From Nocardioides marmoribigeumensis (GTDB lineage: Bacteria; Actinomycetota; Actinomycetes; Propionibacteriales; Nocardioidaceae), in contig NZ_JAVDYG010000001.1 in NCBI RefSeq assembly GCF_031458325.1, positions 1,240,001-1,304,000 on the forward strand: a DNA stretch of 64,000 nucleotides. Reading direction: 5' to 3'. The position numbers were made by a program, and so were the translations under genes. The notes under the pieces are model-generated. The model did not search any database and was not told the DNA's origin. It saw nothing but the letters and a program-made list of their open reading frames with translations. Shown one piece after another: positions 21,113 through 30,014 of the stretch. The number at the start of each line of letters is the position of its first letter. The first letter of the stretch is position 1.

Positions 21113-21907
21113 GTGAGCAGCGCGTTGACCTCCAGCGTCGTCGGCTCGGCGTCCATCTGGACCCTCGGCCGCGTCGCTGGTCCGCGCCGCGAGGCCACCG
21201 TCGTGCAGGGCGGGTCCGACGCGATCTACCTCGACCTCGAGGGCAGCTGCATCGCCGTGCTCGCCGGCCGCGCCGTCCAGGTGCCCCTCGGCGTGCGCAC
21301 GCTGCTGCCGGAGCTGCCGTCGGTGGAGACCGGCGACCCCGCGACCATCCACGACGGCGTCGTGGAGGTCGAAGGCCTCTCGGTCCTGGTCACCAACATC
21401 GTCGACACCACCGTGCCCGTGCTCTCGGCCGAGGACGCCGCCTGGGGCCGCATGCACCTGCCCAAGTTCGCCGAGCACCACGTGTCCTACCTGCGCGACG
21501 TCCTGCCGGCGCAGGCCTTCGACCAGCTCGCGGAGGGCGATGCGCAGGCCGCCCACACCCTGCTCGGCGAGGGACGCGGCGCCACGACGCCGCTCGGCGA
21601 CGACGTGCTCGGCGGGTGGATCGCCACCGCGGTCGCGATCCGCCTCCCCTCGCTCCAGGCGATCCGCTCCGAGGTGGCGCTCAACGCCTTCGACCGCACC
21701 AACCTCGTCTCCGCCAGCCTGCTGGCCTGCGCGGCCCGGGGCGAGGGCGTCCCGGAGTTCCACAGCGCCATGAGCGGCGTGGCCCGGCAGAACGACGACA
21801 TCCTCAGCCAGTCCCTCGACCTGATGTTCGAGCGCTGCGGCGAGTCCGGGATGGCCTTCGTCCTGGGCTCGATGCTGGCCTTCGAGGCCTTCGACCCCGA
21901 CGCCTGA
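21113..21907 (+). CDS. DUF2877 (AllH-like) protein
   Basis: 264 residues with no signal peptide. The central GEGRGATTPLGDDVLGGWI aligns by eye with the conserved G-x-G-x-TP-x-x-DD block of the E. coli YlbF/AllH family (DUF2877). The C-terminal CGESGMAFVLGSMLAFEAF aligns with the family's second conserved stretch. AllH is a subunit of oxamate carbamoyltransferase (AllFGH), which feeds carbamoyl phosphate to carbamate kinase. Here no FdrA/AllF or AllG gene is nearby, so the function may differ. The gene is single, with its own promoter, and ends at a hairpin-rich gap facing the protease gene. Family assignment is moderately sure. Confidence 0.6.
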   Translation: MSSALTSSVVGSASIWTLGRVAGPRREATVVQGGSDAIYLDLEGSCIAVLAGRAVQVPLGVRTLLPELPSVETGDPATIHDGVVEVEGLSVLVTNIVDTTVPVLSAEDAAWGRMHLPKFAEHHVSYLRDVLPAQAFDQLAEGDAQAAHTLLGEGRGATTPLGDDVLGGWIATAVAIRLPSLQAIRSEVALNAFDRTNLVSASLLACAARGEGVPEFHSAMSGVARQNDDILSQSLDLMFERCGESGMAFVLGSMLAFEAFDPDA

Positions 21908-21926
21908 GCGTCCCCTCCCCACAGCT

Positions 21927-21974
21927 GACCGGCCGCCCGGTCACGCCTGGGAGCGTGTCCGGACGGCCGGTCCG
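21927..21974. terminator. Two GC-rich hairpins between convergent genes
   Basis: GACCGG-CCGC-CCGGTC (21927-21942) and CGGAC-GGCCG-GTCCG (21960-21974) lie in the 80-base gap between the DUF2877 gene and the convergent protease gene. There is no U tract, so termination in either direction is a suggestion only. Confidence 0.4.
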
Positions 21975-21987
21975 TGGGTGCGGCGGG

Positions 21988-22872
21988 TCAGAGCAGCGGC
22001 GAGAACGGCTCGGTGCCGTTGACCAGTGCCAGGCCGGAGATGCCGGAGTGCTGCTGGGCGAAGGCGAGCTCCTTGGCCAGGTCGCCGACGCCGTTGGAGC
22101 CGGCGAGCGGCGCGATCGCGACGGTCGACAGGACACCGAGCGCCTTGCCGTCCTTGTCCAGGAAGGCGCTGCCGGAGTCACCCGGGATGCCCGGGGTCAC
22201 GGTGTAGACGGTGTGCGACCAGCCGTTGCCGTCGTCGCCCAGGCTCGCGCCCTGCTTGGGCTTGAGCAGCTCGATGCCCGCGCGCAGGCTCGAGTTGCCG
22301 TAGGAGAAGACGTCGTCGCCCGCGGCGGTGCCGGTGGTGTTGATGCCGGTCGGGCCGCCCCAGAACGGGATCGAGGGGTTGACCGTGGAGACGTACTGCG
22401 GGTCGACCTTGACCAGCGCCAGGTCGTTGTAGGCGCAGGTGTCGGGGTCGGTGGTGCCGTCCTTCTGCATCGTCAGCCAGCTCGAGTAGACCAGCGTGCC
22501 GGTGCCGACGGTGGTGCCGGAGGAGACCAGCGACCCGTTGTCGACGAAGTCGACCTTGGTCCCCAGCGGGAGCGAGCCGGTGTCGCAGCCGTCGGTGCTC
22601 GTGGCCGCGCCGGTGCCGGCGCAGTGCGCGGCGTAGCCGACGTAGGTGTTGGCGGCGGAGTCGGTGTAGACGAAGTTGGCGGTGCACTGGGCACCGTCGG
22701 TGTACATCATCGTGCCGGGGTGGATCTTGGCGGTGGACGCGGGCGCGTAGGCGACCGTCGCGGTGCCGGCGGACTTCTTGGCGGCCTCGGCGGGCATACC
22801 TGCCACGGCCACGGCGGCGGTGGCCAGGGTGGCACTGGCCAGGGCGGCGACGACGGGACGGCGGAAAGCCAT
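21988..22872 (-). CDS. Secreted trypsin-like serine protease (S1 fold)
   Basis: 294 residues. Signal peptide: residues 1-29 contain AALASATLATAAVAVAG and probably end at AEA. The triad is visible: His in VGYAAHCAG, Asp in YNDLALVKVD and Ser in IPGDSGSAFLD. Two cysteine pairs are likely (QCTANF with AAHCAG, and DGCDTG with DTCAYND). There is no propeptide domain of the alpha-lytic type, and the length fits a compact secreted chymotrypsin-like protease. ATG 22872 follows GAAGGAGTCGCTC. It lies 93 bases behind moeZ on the same strand, with room for its own promoter. Substrate unknown. Confidence 0.85.
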   Translation of the reverse strand: MAFRRPVVAALASATLATAAVAVAGMPAEAAKKSAGTATVAYAPASTAKIHPGTMMYTDGAQCTANFVYTDSAANTYVGYAAHCAGTGAATSTDGCDTGSLPLGTKVDFVDNGSLVSSGTTVGTGTLVYSSWLTMQKDGTTDPDTCAYNDLALVKVDPQYVSTVNPSIPFWGGPTGINTTGTAAGDDVFSYGNSSLRAGIELLKPKQGASLGDDGNGWSHTVYTVTPGIPGDSGSAFLDKDGKALGVLSTVAIAPLAGSNGVGDLAKELAFAQQHSGISGLALVNGTEPFSPLL

Positions 22873-22965
22873 GAGCGACTCCTTCGTGGGGCGGTCTGTC
22901 GTGTGTCCAACGACTCACCCCGCCCCCCGTTACGCCGGTCGGAGCGGCCGTCCAGCCCGAAGTGA

Positions 22966-24180
22966 CTAGTACGACGGCTGCGACGGGTCGATCTGGGTGA
23001 CCCAGGCCGAGACCCCGCCGCCGACGTGCACCGCGTCGGCGAACCCGGCCCCCTTGAGCACCGCGAGCACCTCCGCCGAGCGCCCCCCGGACTTGCAGTG
23101 CAGGACGACCTGCTTGTCCGAGGGCAGCCCACCCAGGGCGCTGCCGTTGAGGAAGTCGCCCTTGGGGATGAGCACCGCACCGGGGATGTGGTTGATCTCG
23201 GCCTCGTTGGGCTCGCGCACGTCGACCAGCAGGAAGTCGCGCTCGCCCTTGTCGCGCTCGGCGAGCCAGGTCTCCAGCGTGCCGACCGAGATGGTCGAGT
23301 CGGCCGCCGCGTCGGCCGCGGCGTCACTGATCGCGCCGCAGAAGGTGTCGTAGTCGATCAGCCCGGTGACCGTGGGGTGCTCCCCGCACAGCGCGCAGCC
23401 GGGGTCCTTGCGCATCTTGAGCTTGCGGTAGTTCATCTCCAGCGCGTCGTAGACCATGAGGCTGCCGACCAGCGGCTCGCCGATGCCGGTGAGGAGCTTG
23501 ATCGCCTCGTTGACCTGGATCGAGCCGATGCTCGCGCACAGCACGCCCAGCACGCCACCCTCGGCGCAGGAGGGCACCATCCCCGGCGGCGGGGGCTCGG
23601 GGTAGAGGCAGCGGTAGCAGGGGGCGTCGGCGCTCTGCCCGTCGACCTCGAGGGTCGGCCAGAACACCGAGGCCTGGCCGTCGAAGCGGTAGATCGAGCC
23701 CCAGACGTAGGGCTTCTTCAAGAAGAAGGCGGCGTCGTTGACCATGTAGCGCGTCGCGAAGTTGTCGGTGCCGTCGACGATCAGGTCGTACTGCTCGAAG
23801 ATCTGCAGCACGTTGTCGTTGTCGAGGCGCTCGTCGTGCACCACGACCTCGACCAGGGGGTTGATCTCCTTGATCGAGTCGCGCGCGGACTCGGCCTTGG
23901 GCCGGCCGATGTCGCTCTGCCCGTGGATGACCTGGCGCTGCAGGTTGGACTCGTCGACCTCGTCGAACTCGACGATGCCCAGCGTGCCGACCCCGGCCGC
24001 GGCCAGGTAGAGCAGCGCGGGCGAGCCGAGGCCACCGGCGCCGATCACGAGCACCTTGGCGTTCTTCAGCCGCTTCTGCCCGGCCATGCCCACGTCGGGG
24101 ATGATCAGGTGGCGGCTGTAGCGACGGACCTCGTCGACGGACAGCTCCTCGGCGGGCTCGACCAGCGGAGGCAGGGACAC
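22966..24180 (-). CDS. moeZ: Adenylyltransferase/sulfurtransferase MoeZ (ThiF/MoeB plus rhodanese)
   Basis: 404 residues. The N-terminal E1-like domain has YSRHLIIPDVGMAGQKRLKN, the ATP site VIGAGGLGSPALLYLAAAG and the zinc cysteines in PCYRCLYPEP and GCALCGEHP. The C-terminal rhodanese domain (about 290-404) has the active cysteine in VVLHCKSGGRSAEVL. MoeZ activates the C-terminal glycine of small sulfur carriers (CysO, MoaD type) and transfers sulfur to make thiocarboxylates for cysteine, molybdopterin and thiamine-type synthesis. GTG 24180 is chosen because GGAGAAG precedes it and homologs begin at this SLPPLVEP. Neighbouring sortase, tetR and DUF3107 genes echo the mycobacterial order around Rv3206c. 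Confidence 0.93.
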   Translation of the reverse strand: MSLPPLVEPAEELSVDEVRRYSRHLIIPDVGMAGQKRLKNAKVLVIGAGGLGSPALLYLAAAGVGTLGIVEFDEVDESNLQRQVIHGQSDIGRPKAESARDSIKEINPLVEVVVHDERLDNDNVLQIFEQYDLIVDGTDNFATRYMVNDAAFFLKKPYVWGSIYRFDGQASVFWPTLEVDGQSADAPCYRCLYPEPPPPGMVPSCAEGGVLGVLCASIGSIQVNEAIKLLTGIGEPLVGSLMVYDALEMNYRKLKMRKDPGCALCGEHPTVTGLIDYDTFCGAISDAAADAAADSTISVGTLETWLAERDKGERDFLLVDVREPNEAEINHIPGAVLIPKGDFLNGSALGGLPSDKQVVLHCKSGGRSAEVLAVLKGAGFADAVHVGGGVSAWVTQIDPSQPSY

Positions 24181-24223
24181 GGCTTCTCCAGACGGACGGT
24201 GGTGCGGGACTCTCAGCCCAACC

Positions 24224-24229
24224 ACCGTA
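24224..24229 (-). promoter_or_regulatory. -10 box TACGGT for moeZ
   Basis: On the minus strand TACGGT lies about 44 bases before the GTG of moeZ, leaving a short leader that contains GGAGAAG. Confidence 0.35.
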
Positions 24230-24263
24230 GTGCGCAGGTTGTTCCGCGCCGGTCGCGTCCCAG

Positions 24264-24310
24264 GTCCGGCCGGGCCGGACGGTCGGGCCGGACGGTCGGG
24301 TCAGACGGTC
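24264..24310. repeat. Hairpin plus three 13-bp tandem repeats at the sortase 3' end
   Basis: GGGCCGGACGGTC occurs twice exactly (24272-24284, 24285-24297) and once with two changes (24298-24310), running over the sortase stop codon. GTCCGGC-CGG-GCCGGAC (24264-24280) forms a perfect 7-bp stem just beyond the repeats and may terminate sortase transcripts. Confidence 0.55.
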
Positions 24311-24975
24311 GGGCGGGGCTCGGCGAAGACCACGACGTTGGAGAGGTACTTCGTGCCGTCCCAGTCCTCGCAGGTGATGAGCACCAGGCGGCCGGGCCCG
24401 GTCTGGCTGAACACCTGCTGGGCGTCCCGGGCCAGCGTGGCCTTGCGGTAGATGGTCACCTTGCTGACGCGGTAGGGGATGACCCCCTTGGTGGTCCGCA
24501 CCCGCACGACGTCGCCGCGCCGCACCTGCTCGAGGTCGTCGAGCTGGCCGCCGCCGGTGTGCACGGTGTGGCCGGTCACCAGCGCGCCGCCGCGCACCGC
24601 TCCCGGCTCCGCCCCGTCGGACCACCAGCCGAGGGTCTGCGGGTCGCCGGGCGGGATGAGGACGCCGTTCTCGACGCCGATGGGGACGACCGGGGCGTCC
24701 ACCCCGAGGCTCGGGATCACCACGTGCGTCGGGGCGGCCATGGAGCGGTCGGGCCTCAGCGCCCGGATCGTCACCGGCCGCAGCGTGCCGGCCGGCGTGG
24801 GGTCCGGGTCGGGGTCGACCACGTCCCGGCCCGCCACGACCGCCGGGTCGGCCCGCGGCTCGCCGTCGCGGAGCACCGACCACCCCACGAGACCGGCGCC
24901 GCCGCCCACGAGCGCGAGCGACAGCAGGGCGCGCACGACGGTCCCGCCGCGCACCCGTCGTACCCATCCGGCCAT
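24301..24975 (-). CDS. Sortase (class E/F-like, actinobacterial)
   Basis: 224 residues. One N-terminal membrane anchor (ALLSLALVGGGAGLVGWSVL), then a linker and a sortase domain. The catalytic His is in ALVTGHTVHTG and the Cys in LVLITCEDWDG, with the core start HVVIPSLGVDAPVVPIGV. After the cysteine the strand reads KYLSNVVVFAEP. Many class F sortases carry the catalytic Arg around this point, and none is seen here. Sortases join surface proteins to peptidoglycan or build pili. No LPxTG-type protein is encoded in the window, so substrates must lie elsewhere. ATG 24975; the gene is divergent from tetR and its end carries a 13-bp tandem repeat. Confidence 0.82.
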   Translation of the reverse strand: MAGWVRRVRGGTVVRALLSLALVGGGAGLVGWSVLRDGEPRADPAVVAGRDVVDPDPDPTPAGTLRPVTIRALRPDRSMAAPTHVVIPSLGVDAPVVPIGVENGVLIPPGDPQTLGWWSDGAEPGAVRGGALVTGHTVHTGGGQLDDLEQVRRGDVVRVRTTKGVIPYRVSKVTIYRKATLARDAQQVFSQTGPGRLVLITCEDWDGTKYLSNVVVFAEPRPTV

Positions 24976-25036
24976 GCCTCCACGGTACGGCGCCGCGGCA
25001 CGCCCAGCGGGTCCTCGCGGGGAAGTGACCCAGGAG

Positions 25037-25042
25037 TAGGCT
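25037..25042 (+). promoter_or_regulatory. -10 box TAGGCT for the tetR gene
   Basis: TAGGCT is the commonest -10-like hexamer seen before genes in this window. It leaves a leader of about 40 bases that ends in AGGAGGAACGC before the GTG at 25088. Confidence 0.4.
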
Positions 25043-25087
25043 GCGCCCGAGCCGGCCCGCCCGGGGTGGCACGACCAGGAGGAACGC

Positions 25088-25735
25088 GTGAGCGACGCGG
25101 CGACGGACGGACAGCGTCCCCGTGGGATCCGGCTGCCCCGCAAGGCGCGCCGTGCCCAGCTCCTCGACGCCGCGCTCGAGGTCTTCGTGGCCCAGGGCTA
25201 CCACGCCGCGGCGATGGACGAGATCGCCGACCGTGCCGGTGTCTCCAAGCCCGTGCTCTACCAGCACTTCCCGAGCAAGCTCGACCTCTACCTCGCCCTG
25301 GTCGAGCAGTCCTCCGACCGCATCATCGACGCCTGCCGGCACGCCCTGGAGGCCACCCACGACAACCAGCAGCGGGTGCAGGGCGCGATGGCGGCGTTCT
25401 TCGACTACGTCGCCAACGCCCAGGGCGCCTTCCGCCTGGTCTTCGAGTCCGACCTGACCAACGAGCCCGCGGTCCGCGCCCAGGTCGACCGCGTCACCGA
25501 GGTCTGCGCCCGCGACATCTCACGCGTGATCCACGAGGACACCGGGCTCCCGGACGAGGCCTCCGGCCTGCTCGCGGTCTCCCTGGTCGGCATGGCCCAG
25601 GTCAGCGCGCGCTACTGGCTCGACACCGGCAACTCCCTGCGCGAGGACACCGCGGCCCAGCTGGTCGCCGGCCTGGCCTGGCGCGGCATCAGCGGCTACC
25701 CCCTCGAGGGCCAGCCCGAGGGGGAGCTGGGCTGA
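25088..25735 (+). CDS. TetR family transcriptional regulator
   Basis: 215 residues. The N-terminal helix-turn-helix reads MDEIADRAGVSKPVLYQHF (about residues 40-58), preceded by AQLLDAALEVFVAQGYHA. The C-terminal ligand domain is of ordinary length and its ligand is unknown. It corresponds in position to mycobacterial Rv3208, next to DUF3107. GTG 25088 has a strong ribosome-binding site, AGGAGGAACGC. The DNA-binding helix differs from what I recall of KstR, so I do not assign it to the operator at 32638. It may control itself or the divergent sortase gene. Confidence 0.9.
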   Translation: MSDAATDGQRPRGIRLPRKARRAQLLDAALEVFVAQGYHAAAMDEIADRAGVSKPVLYQHFPSKLDLYLALVEQSSDRIIDACRHALEATHDNQQRVQGAMAAFFDYVANAQGAFRLVFESDLTNEPAVRAQVDRVTEVCARDISRVIHEDTGLPDEASGLLAVSLVGMAQVSARYWLDTGNSLREDTAAQLVAGLAWRGISGYPLEGQPEGELG

Positions 25736-25740
25736 CCCAC

Positions 25741-25746
25741 TAGGTT
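25741..25746 (+). promoter_or_regulatory. -10 box TAGGTT for the DUF3107 gene
   Basis: TAGGTT starts 6 bases after the tetR stop codon. It leaves a leader of about 42 bases with GAGGAGGAG before the ATG at 25795, so DUF3107 can be expressed independently of tetR. Confidence 0.4.
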
Positions 25747-25794
25747 GGGGTCTCACGCGATCCGCCGGGCACCGGCGACGAGGAGGAGTCCAGC

Positions 25795-26019
25795 ATGGAG
25801 GTCAAGATCGGGGTCCAGCAGGCACCCCGCGAGCTCACCGTCGAGGTCGACCAGGACGCCGACAGCGTCGAGGCGTCGATCAAGGCGGCACTCAGCGACG
25901 AGTCCGGCCTGCTCTCCCTCACCGACAGCAAGGGCCGCCGCGTGCTGGTCCCCACCGCCAAGCTCGCCTACGTCGAGCTCGGCTCCCCCACCGTGGGCCA
26001 GGTCGGCTTCCGCTCCTGA
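25795..26019 (+). CDS. DUF3107 family small protein
   Basis: 74 residues, typical for DUF3107 (mycobacterial Rv3208A/TB9.4). The whole protein matches the family by eye: VKIGVQQAPRELTVEVDQDA at the N-terminus and SKGRRVLVPTAKLAYVELG at the C-terminus. The biochemical role is not established. ATG 25795 has GAGGAGGAG at good spacing. Its fixed position between tetR and the MiaE-like gene is a conserved actinobacterial neighbourhood. Confidence 0.9.
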   Translation: MEVKIGVQQAPRELTVEVDQDADSVEASIKAALSDESGLLSLTDSKGRRVLVPTAKLAYVELGSPTVGQVGFRS

Positions 26020-26035
26020 TCCCACCCGGCCAGCC

Positions 26036-26719
26036 TCAGGCGTCGAGCCCGAGGCTGGTCATCCGCGCGGTGTGGTTCTCGGTCAGCCGCGCGAACAACC
26101 GGCCGATCGCGGCCAGGTCGAGCCCCGGGCGGTCGACGCCGCCGGCCAGCAGAGCCGTCAGCTCGTCCCGCTCGGCCGCGACCCGCTGGGCCTGGGTGAG
26201 CGCCTCACCCATCAGCCGCCGGCCCCACAGCGCCAGCCGGCCGGCGACCCGGTGGTCCTGCTCGATCGCGGCCCTGACCCGGGACACGACGAACGCCGCG
26301 TTGCCGGCGTCGCGCAGGCTCTCGGTGACGATGCGGCGGGTCTCGGGGTCGAGGAACGCACCGATCTCGGTGTAGAAGTCCGCGGCCAGGCCGTCGCCGA
26401 CGTAGGCGGTCACCAGCCCCTCGAGCCAGTCGTTGGACCGGGTGCGCTGGTGGAAGGCGTCGAAGGCCTGCGCGAACGGTCCCATCGCCTCGATCGGGTC
26501 GGCGCCGAGCTCGGCGAGGTAGGCGGTCAGCCGCTCGTAGTGGCCGAACTCCACCGACGCCATGCGCGCCAGCTCGGCCTTGTCGGCCAGGGTCGGGCAC
26601 ATCCGGGCGTCGGCGGCCAGTCGCTCGAAGGCGGAGATCTCGCCGTAGGCGATCGCACCGAGGAGGTCGACGACCGCCGCGTGGTAGGCCCGGTCCTCCA
26701 TCGCGGGGTTGGACTGCAT
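26036..26719 (-). CDS. Ferritin-like fold protein of the MiaE-like hydroxylase family
   Basis: 227 residues, nearly all helical. Acidic/histidine pairs suited to a di-iron site appear as IAYGEISAFERLA, VEFGHYERLTAYL and DFYTEIGAFLDPE, with EQDHRVAGRLALWGRRLMGE later. This matches the ferritin-like family annotated as tRNA hydroxylase MiaE-like in actinobacteria (Rv3210c position). True MiaE function (hydroxylation of ms2i6A in tRNA) is not shown for this branch. ATG 26719 follows TAGGCT with a 7-base gap (leaderless); an in-frame ATG at 26701 is the alternative. The 3' end lies 17 bases from the DUF3107 stop (convergent). Confidence 0.75.
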   Translation of the reverse strand: MQSNPAMEDRAYHAAVVDLLGAIAYGEISAFERLAADARMCPTLADKAELARMASVEFGHYERLTAYLAELGADPIEAMGPFAQAFDAFHQRTRSNDWLEGLVTAYVGDGLAADFYTEIGAFLDPETRRIVTESLRDAGNAAFVVSRVRAAIEQDHRVAGRLALWGRRLMGEALTQAQRVAAERDELTALLAGGVDRPGLDLAAIGRLFARLTENHTARMTSLGLDA

Positions 26720-26726
26720 GCCCGGC

Positions 26727-26732
26727 AGCCTA
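26727..26732 (-). promoter_or_regulatory. -10 box TAGGCT of the MiaE-like gene (leaderless type)
   Basis: On the minus strand TAGGCT is followed by 7 bases and the ATG at 26719. No Shine-Dalgarno sequence lies in the gap. Confidence 0.5.
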
Positions 26733-26771
26733 CCGAGCAGCCTCGCGGCCTGCGTCCCCCTGACCGCCCGG

Positions 26772-26803
26772 TAGCATGAGCCGTCACACTCACGATCCAA
26801 AGG
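26772..26803 (+). promoter_or_regulatory. -10 box TAGCAT and AAAGG ribosome-binding site deciding a CTG start
   Basis: TAGCAT (26772-26777) is followed by AAAGG (26799-26803). A 7-base gap from AAAGG leads to CTG at 26811. An in-frame TAG at 26772 closes the frame upstream, and no ATG, GTG or TTG lies between it and the Q motif. Confidence 0.5.
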
Positions 26804-26810
26804 CATCACC

Positions 26811-28318
<1,508 letters not shown>

Positions 28319-28328
<10 letters not shown>

Positions 28329-28346
28329 GCCCTCCGGCTCAGCCGG
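28319..28346. terminator. Double hairpin at the convergent helicase / L,D-transpeptidase ends
   Basis: GGAGGGC-TGA-GCCCTCC (28319-28335) places the helicase stop codon in its loop. The adjoining CCGGCT-C-AGCCGG (28334-28346) spans the transpeptidase stop codon. Stems of 7 and 6 bp suggest a compact bidirectional terminator without a U tract. Confidence 0.55.
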
Positions 28347-29163
28347 TGACGACGACCTTGGTGCCCACCGGCGCGAACGCCCAGAGCGCCTGGGCGTCGC
28401 CCGGCGCCTGACGGATGCACCCGTGGCTCAGCGGCGTGCCGAGGTCGCCCAGCCGCTGCACCGGGTGGCCGGACTCGCCCAGCGGCAGGTCGTGGAACCC
28501 GATCGCGGCGTTGTCGCCGTGGGCGAACCGCACCATCCACCGCATCGTCGTGCCGTCGATCCCGATGGCGTGCTCGGAGTGGGAGTAGACCTCGTAGGTG
28601 CCCGGGTGGAGGTTGTCGGTGACGCTCCCCGAGGCCAGGTAGGTGCGCAGGACCGTGCCGGTGCCCGTCACCAGCCAGACCCGCTGCTGACCCTGGTCGA
28701 AGACGACCCGGCGGCCCTTGCCGCTGCCGGCCGGCAGCGGGTGCTCGGTGACGTCCTCGGCCGCCGTGGAGGCGTCGTCGGGGACGTCGGGCAGGGGCTG
28801 CGAGCCCACGGGGGCGGGTTCGGGGTCGCCGGCCGCGCCCTGGTCGGGACGGCCGTGGCTGGCGGAGGCGTCGGAGCCCGCGTCGGAGCCCGCGTCCGGG
28901 CCGGTCCCGGGGTCCGTGGTGACGACGTCGGTGAGCTCGCCGGTCGAGTCGCTGAGCCGCAGCGACCCCTGCGCGCGGGGCGCGGCCTGGGCCGGGGAGG
29001 CCCCGTCGGGCAGCACGCCGACACCGCCGAGGAAGGCGACCGCGCACACCAGCGCCGAGGTGCCGAACGCCGCGATGCGGCCGTAGCGAGGACGGACCGC
29101 CTGGTCCCCCACCACGCTGCCCTGGGTCCGTGCGGACGTCGGCGGCAGCGTGGTCTGGGTCAT
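28339..29163 (-). CDS. L,D-transpeptidase (YkuD domain)
   Basis: 274 residues. A single membrane anchor (AAFGTSALVCAVAFLGGVGVL, about 30-50) is followed by a disordered linker rich in Asp, Gly and Ser that includes DAGSDAGSDAS. The YkuD catalytic domain runs from about 150 to 272, with GFHDLP and the active-site LSHGCIRQAPGDA (Cys about 250). L,D-transpeptidases make 3-3 cross-links in peptidoglycan outside the membrane. ATG 29163 overlaps the TGA of the ParA gene by 4 bases, so the two are translationally coupled, an unusual pairing of a cell-wall enzyme with a ParA ATPase. It lacks the Ig-like domains of the long mycobacterial Ldt enzymes. Confidence 0.87.
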   Translation of the reverse strand: MTQTTLPPTSARTQGSVVGDQAVRPRYGRIAAFGTSALVCAVAFLGGVGVLPDGASPAQAAPRAQGSLRLSDSTGELTDVVTTDPGTGPDAGSDAGSDASASHGRPDQGAAGDPEPAPVGSQPLPDVPDDASTAAEDVTEHPLPAGSGKGRRVVFDQGQQRVWLVTGTGTVLRTYLASGSVTDNLHPGTYEVYSHSEHAIGIDGTTMRWMVRFAHGDNAAIGFHDLPLGESGHPVQRLGDLGTPLSHGCIRQAPGDAQALWAFAPVGTKVVVTG

Positions 29164-29954
29164 GGGGTCCGGCCCTCCTTGCGGGCGACGAGGTGCTTGG
29201 CGACCTCGCGGTAGGCGTCGGCACCACGATGCCTGCGCGTGGTGCGCAGGATCGAGCGACCCGCCGCAGGGGCCTCGGCGAAACGGATCGACTTGGGGAT
29301 CGGGGGCTCGAGCACCTCGAGGTCGTAGGTCTCCGAGATGGTGTCCAGCACCGTGCGCGCGTGGTTGGTGCGGCCGTCGTACAGCGTCGGCAGGACGCCC
29401 CACACGGTGAGGCCCCGGTTGGTGAAGCGGCGCACGTCGTGGACGGTGTCGAGCAGCTGGCCCACGCCGCGGTGCGAGAGCGTCTCGCACTGCAGCGGGA
29501 TGACGACGCCGTGGGCGGCGGTGAGGGCGGCGACGGTGAGGACGCCCAGCGAGGGCGGGCAGTCCAGCAGCACCCAGTCGTACTCGTCGAGGTCCTCCAG
29601 CGAGACCTTGAGGACGTACTCGCGGCCGGTGCGCGTGAGCAGGTCGGCCTCGGCCCGGGCGAGCTCGATGGTGGCCGGCAGGACGTCGACGGCGTCCTCG
29701 GTGGTGACGATGACCTCGGTCGGGTCCAGGCCCTTGGTGAGGACGTGGTGGACGGAGAGGTCGAGGTCCTCGGGGTCGATGCCGAGGGAGAAGGTGAGGC
29801 ACGCCTGCGGGTCGAGGTCGACCAGCAGCACGCGGCCGCCGAGCTCGGCGAGCGCAGCCCCCAACGAGGCGACCGACGTGGTCTTGGCGACGCCGCCCTT
29901 CTGGTTGGCGATCGCGAGGATCGTCGGGCCCGAAGTCTTCGCCGCGCTGTTCAC
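29160..29954 (-). CDS. ParA/Soj-family ATPase
   Basis: 264 residues. Deviant Walker A NQKGGVAKTT (about residue 17), LLVDLDPQACLTFSLG, and Walker B LLDCPPSLGVLTVAAL identify the ParA/MinD group. It matches the position of mycobacterial Rv3213c (Soj-related) between the DEAD-box and isochorismate synthase genes. No ParB gene or parS-like array is visible, so this is probably not the chromosome-segregation ParA. A role in positioning a protein or envelope complex is inferred from its coupling to the L,D-transpeptidase gene. GTG 29954 lies 6 bases after a CACAAT -10 box. Confidence 0.88.
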   Translation of the reverse strand: MNSAAKTSGPTILAIANQKGGVAKTTSVASLGAALAELGGRVLLVDLDPQACLTFSLGIDPEDLDLSVHHVLTKGLDPTEVIVTTEDAVDVLPATIELARAEADLLTRTGREYVLKVSLEDLDEYDWVLLDCPPSLGVLTVAALTAAHGVVIPLQCETLSHRGVGQLLDTVHDVRRFTNRGLTVWGVLPTLYDGRTNHARTVLDTISETYDLEVLEPPIPKSIRFAEAPAAGRSILRTTRRHRGADAYREVAKHLVARKEGRTP

Positions 29955-29960
29955 GCCGTC

Positions 29961-29966
29961 ATTGTG
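29961..29966 (-). promoter_or_regulatory. -10 box CACAAT of the parA-like gene (leaderless type)
   Basis: On the minus strand CACAAT is followed by GACGGC and GTG. The same hexamer and spacing precede the antiporter gene (62061), and the same GACGGC-GTG follows the menG -10 box. Confidence 0.45.
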
Positions 29967-30014
29967 CCCCAGGGTCCGGTGCCCCTCCCCGACCGTCCGT
30001 GGAATGCTGCGCGC

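Noticed and set aside
19799-21922. A 700-codon frame antisense to the lipase and DUF2877 genes
   Set aside because: It spans two unrelated sense genes and a promoter region and shows no motif, so it is a shadow.
25088-25735. The TetR gene as the repressor acting at the KstR-type operator (32638)
   Set aside because: Its position and sequence match the Rv3208-type regulator next to DUF3107, and its recognition helix does not look like KstR as I recall it. There is no evidence of a link beyond distance.
29160-29954. ParA-like gene as the chromosome partition locus or replication origin
   Set aside because: There is no parB, parS, dnaA-box cluster or gidB/rnpA neighbourhood. The gene sits in the moeZ-DEAD-box backbone instead.
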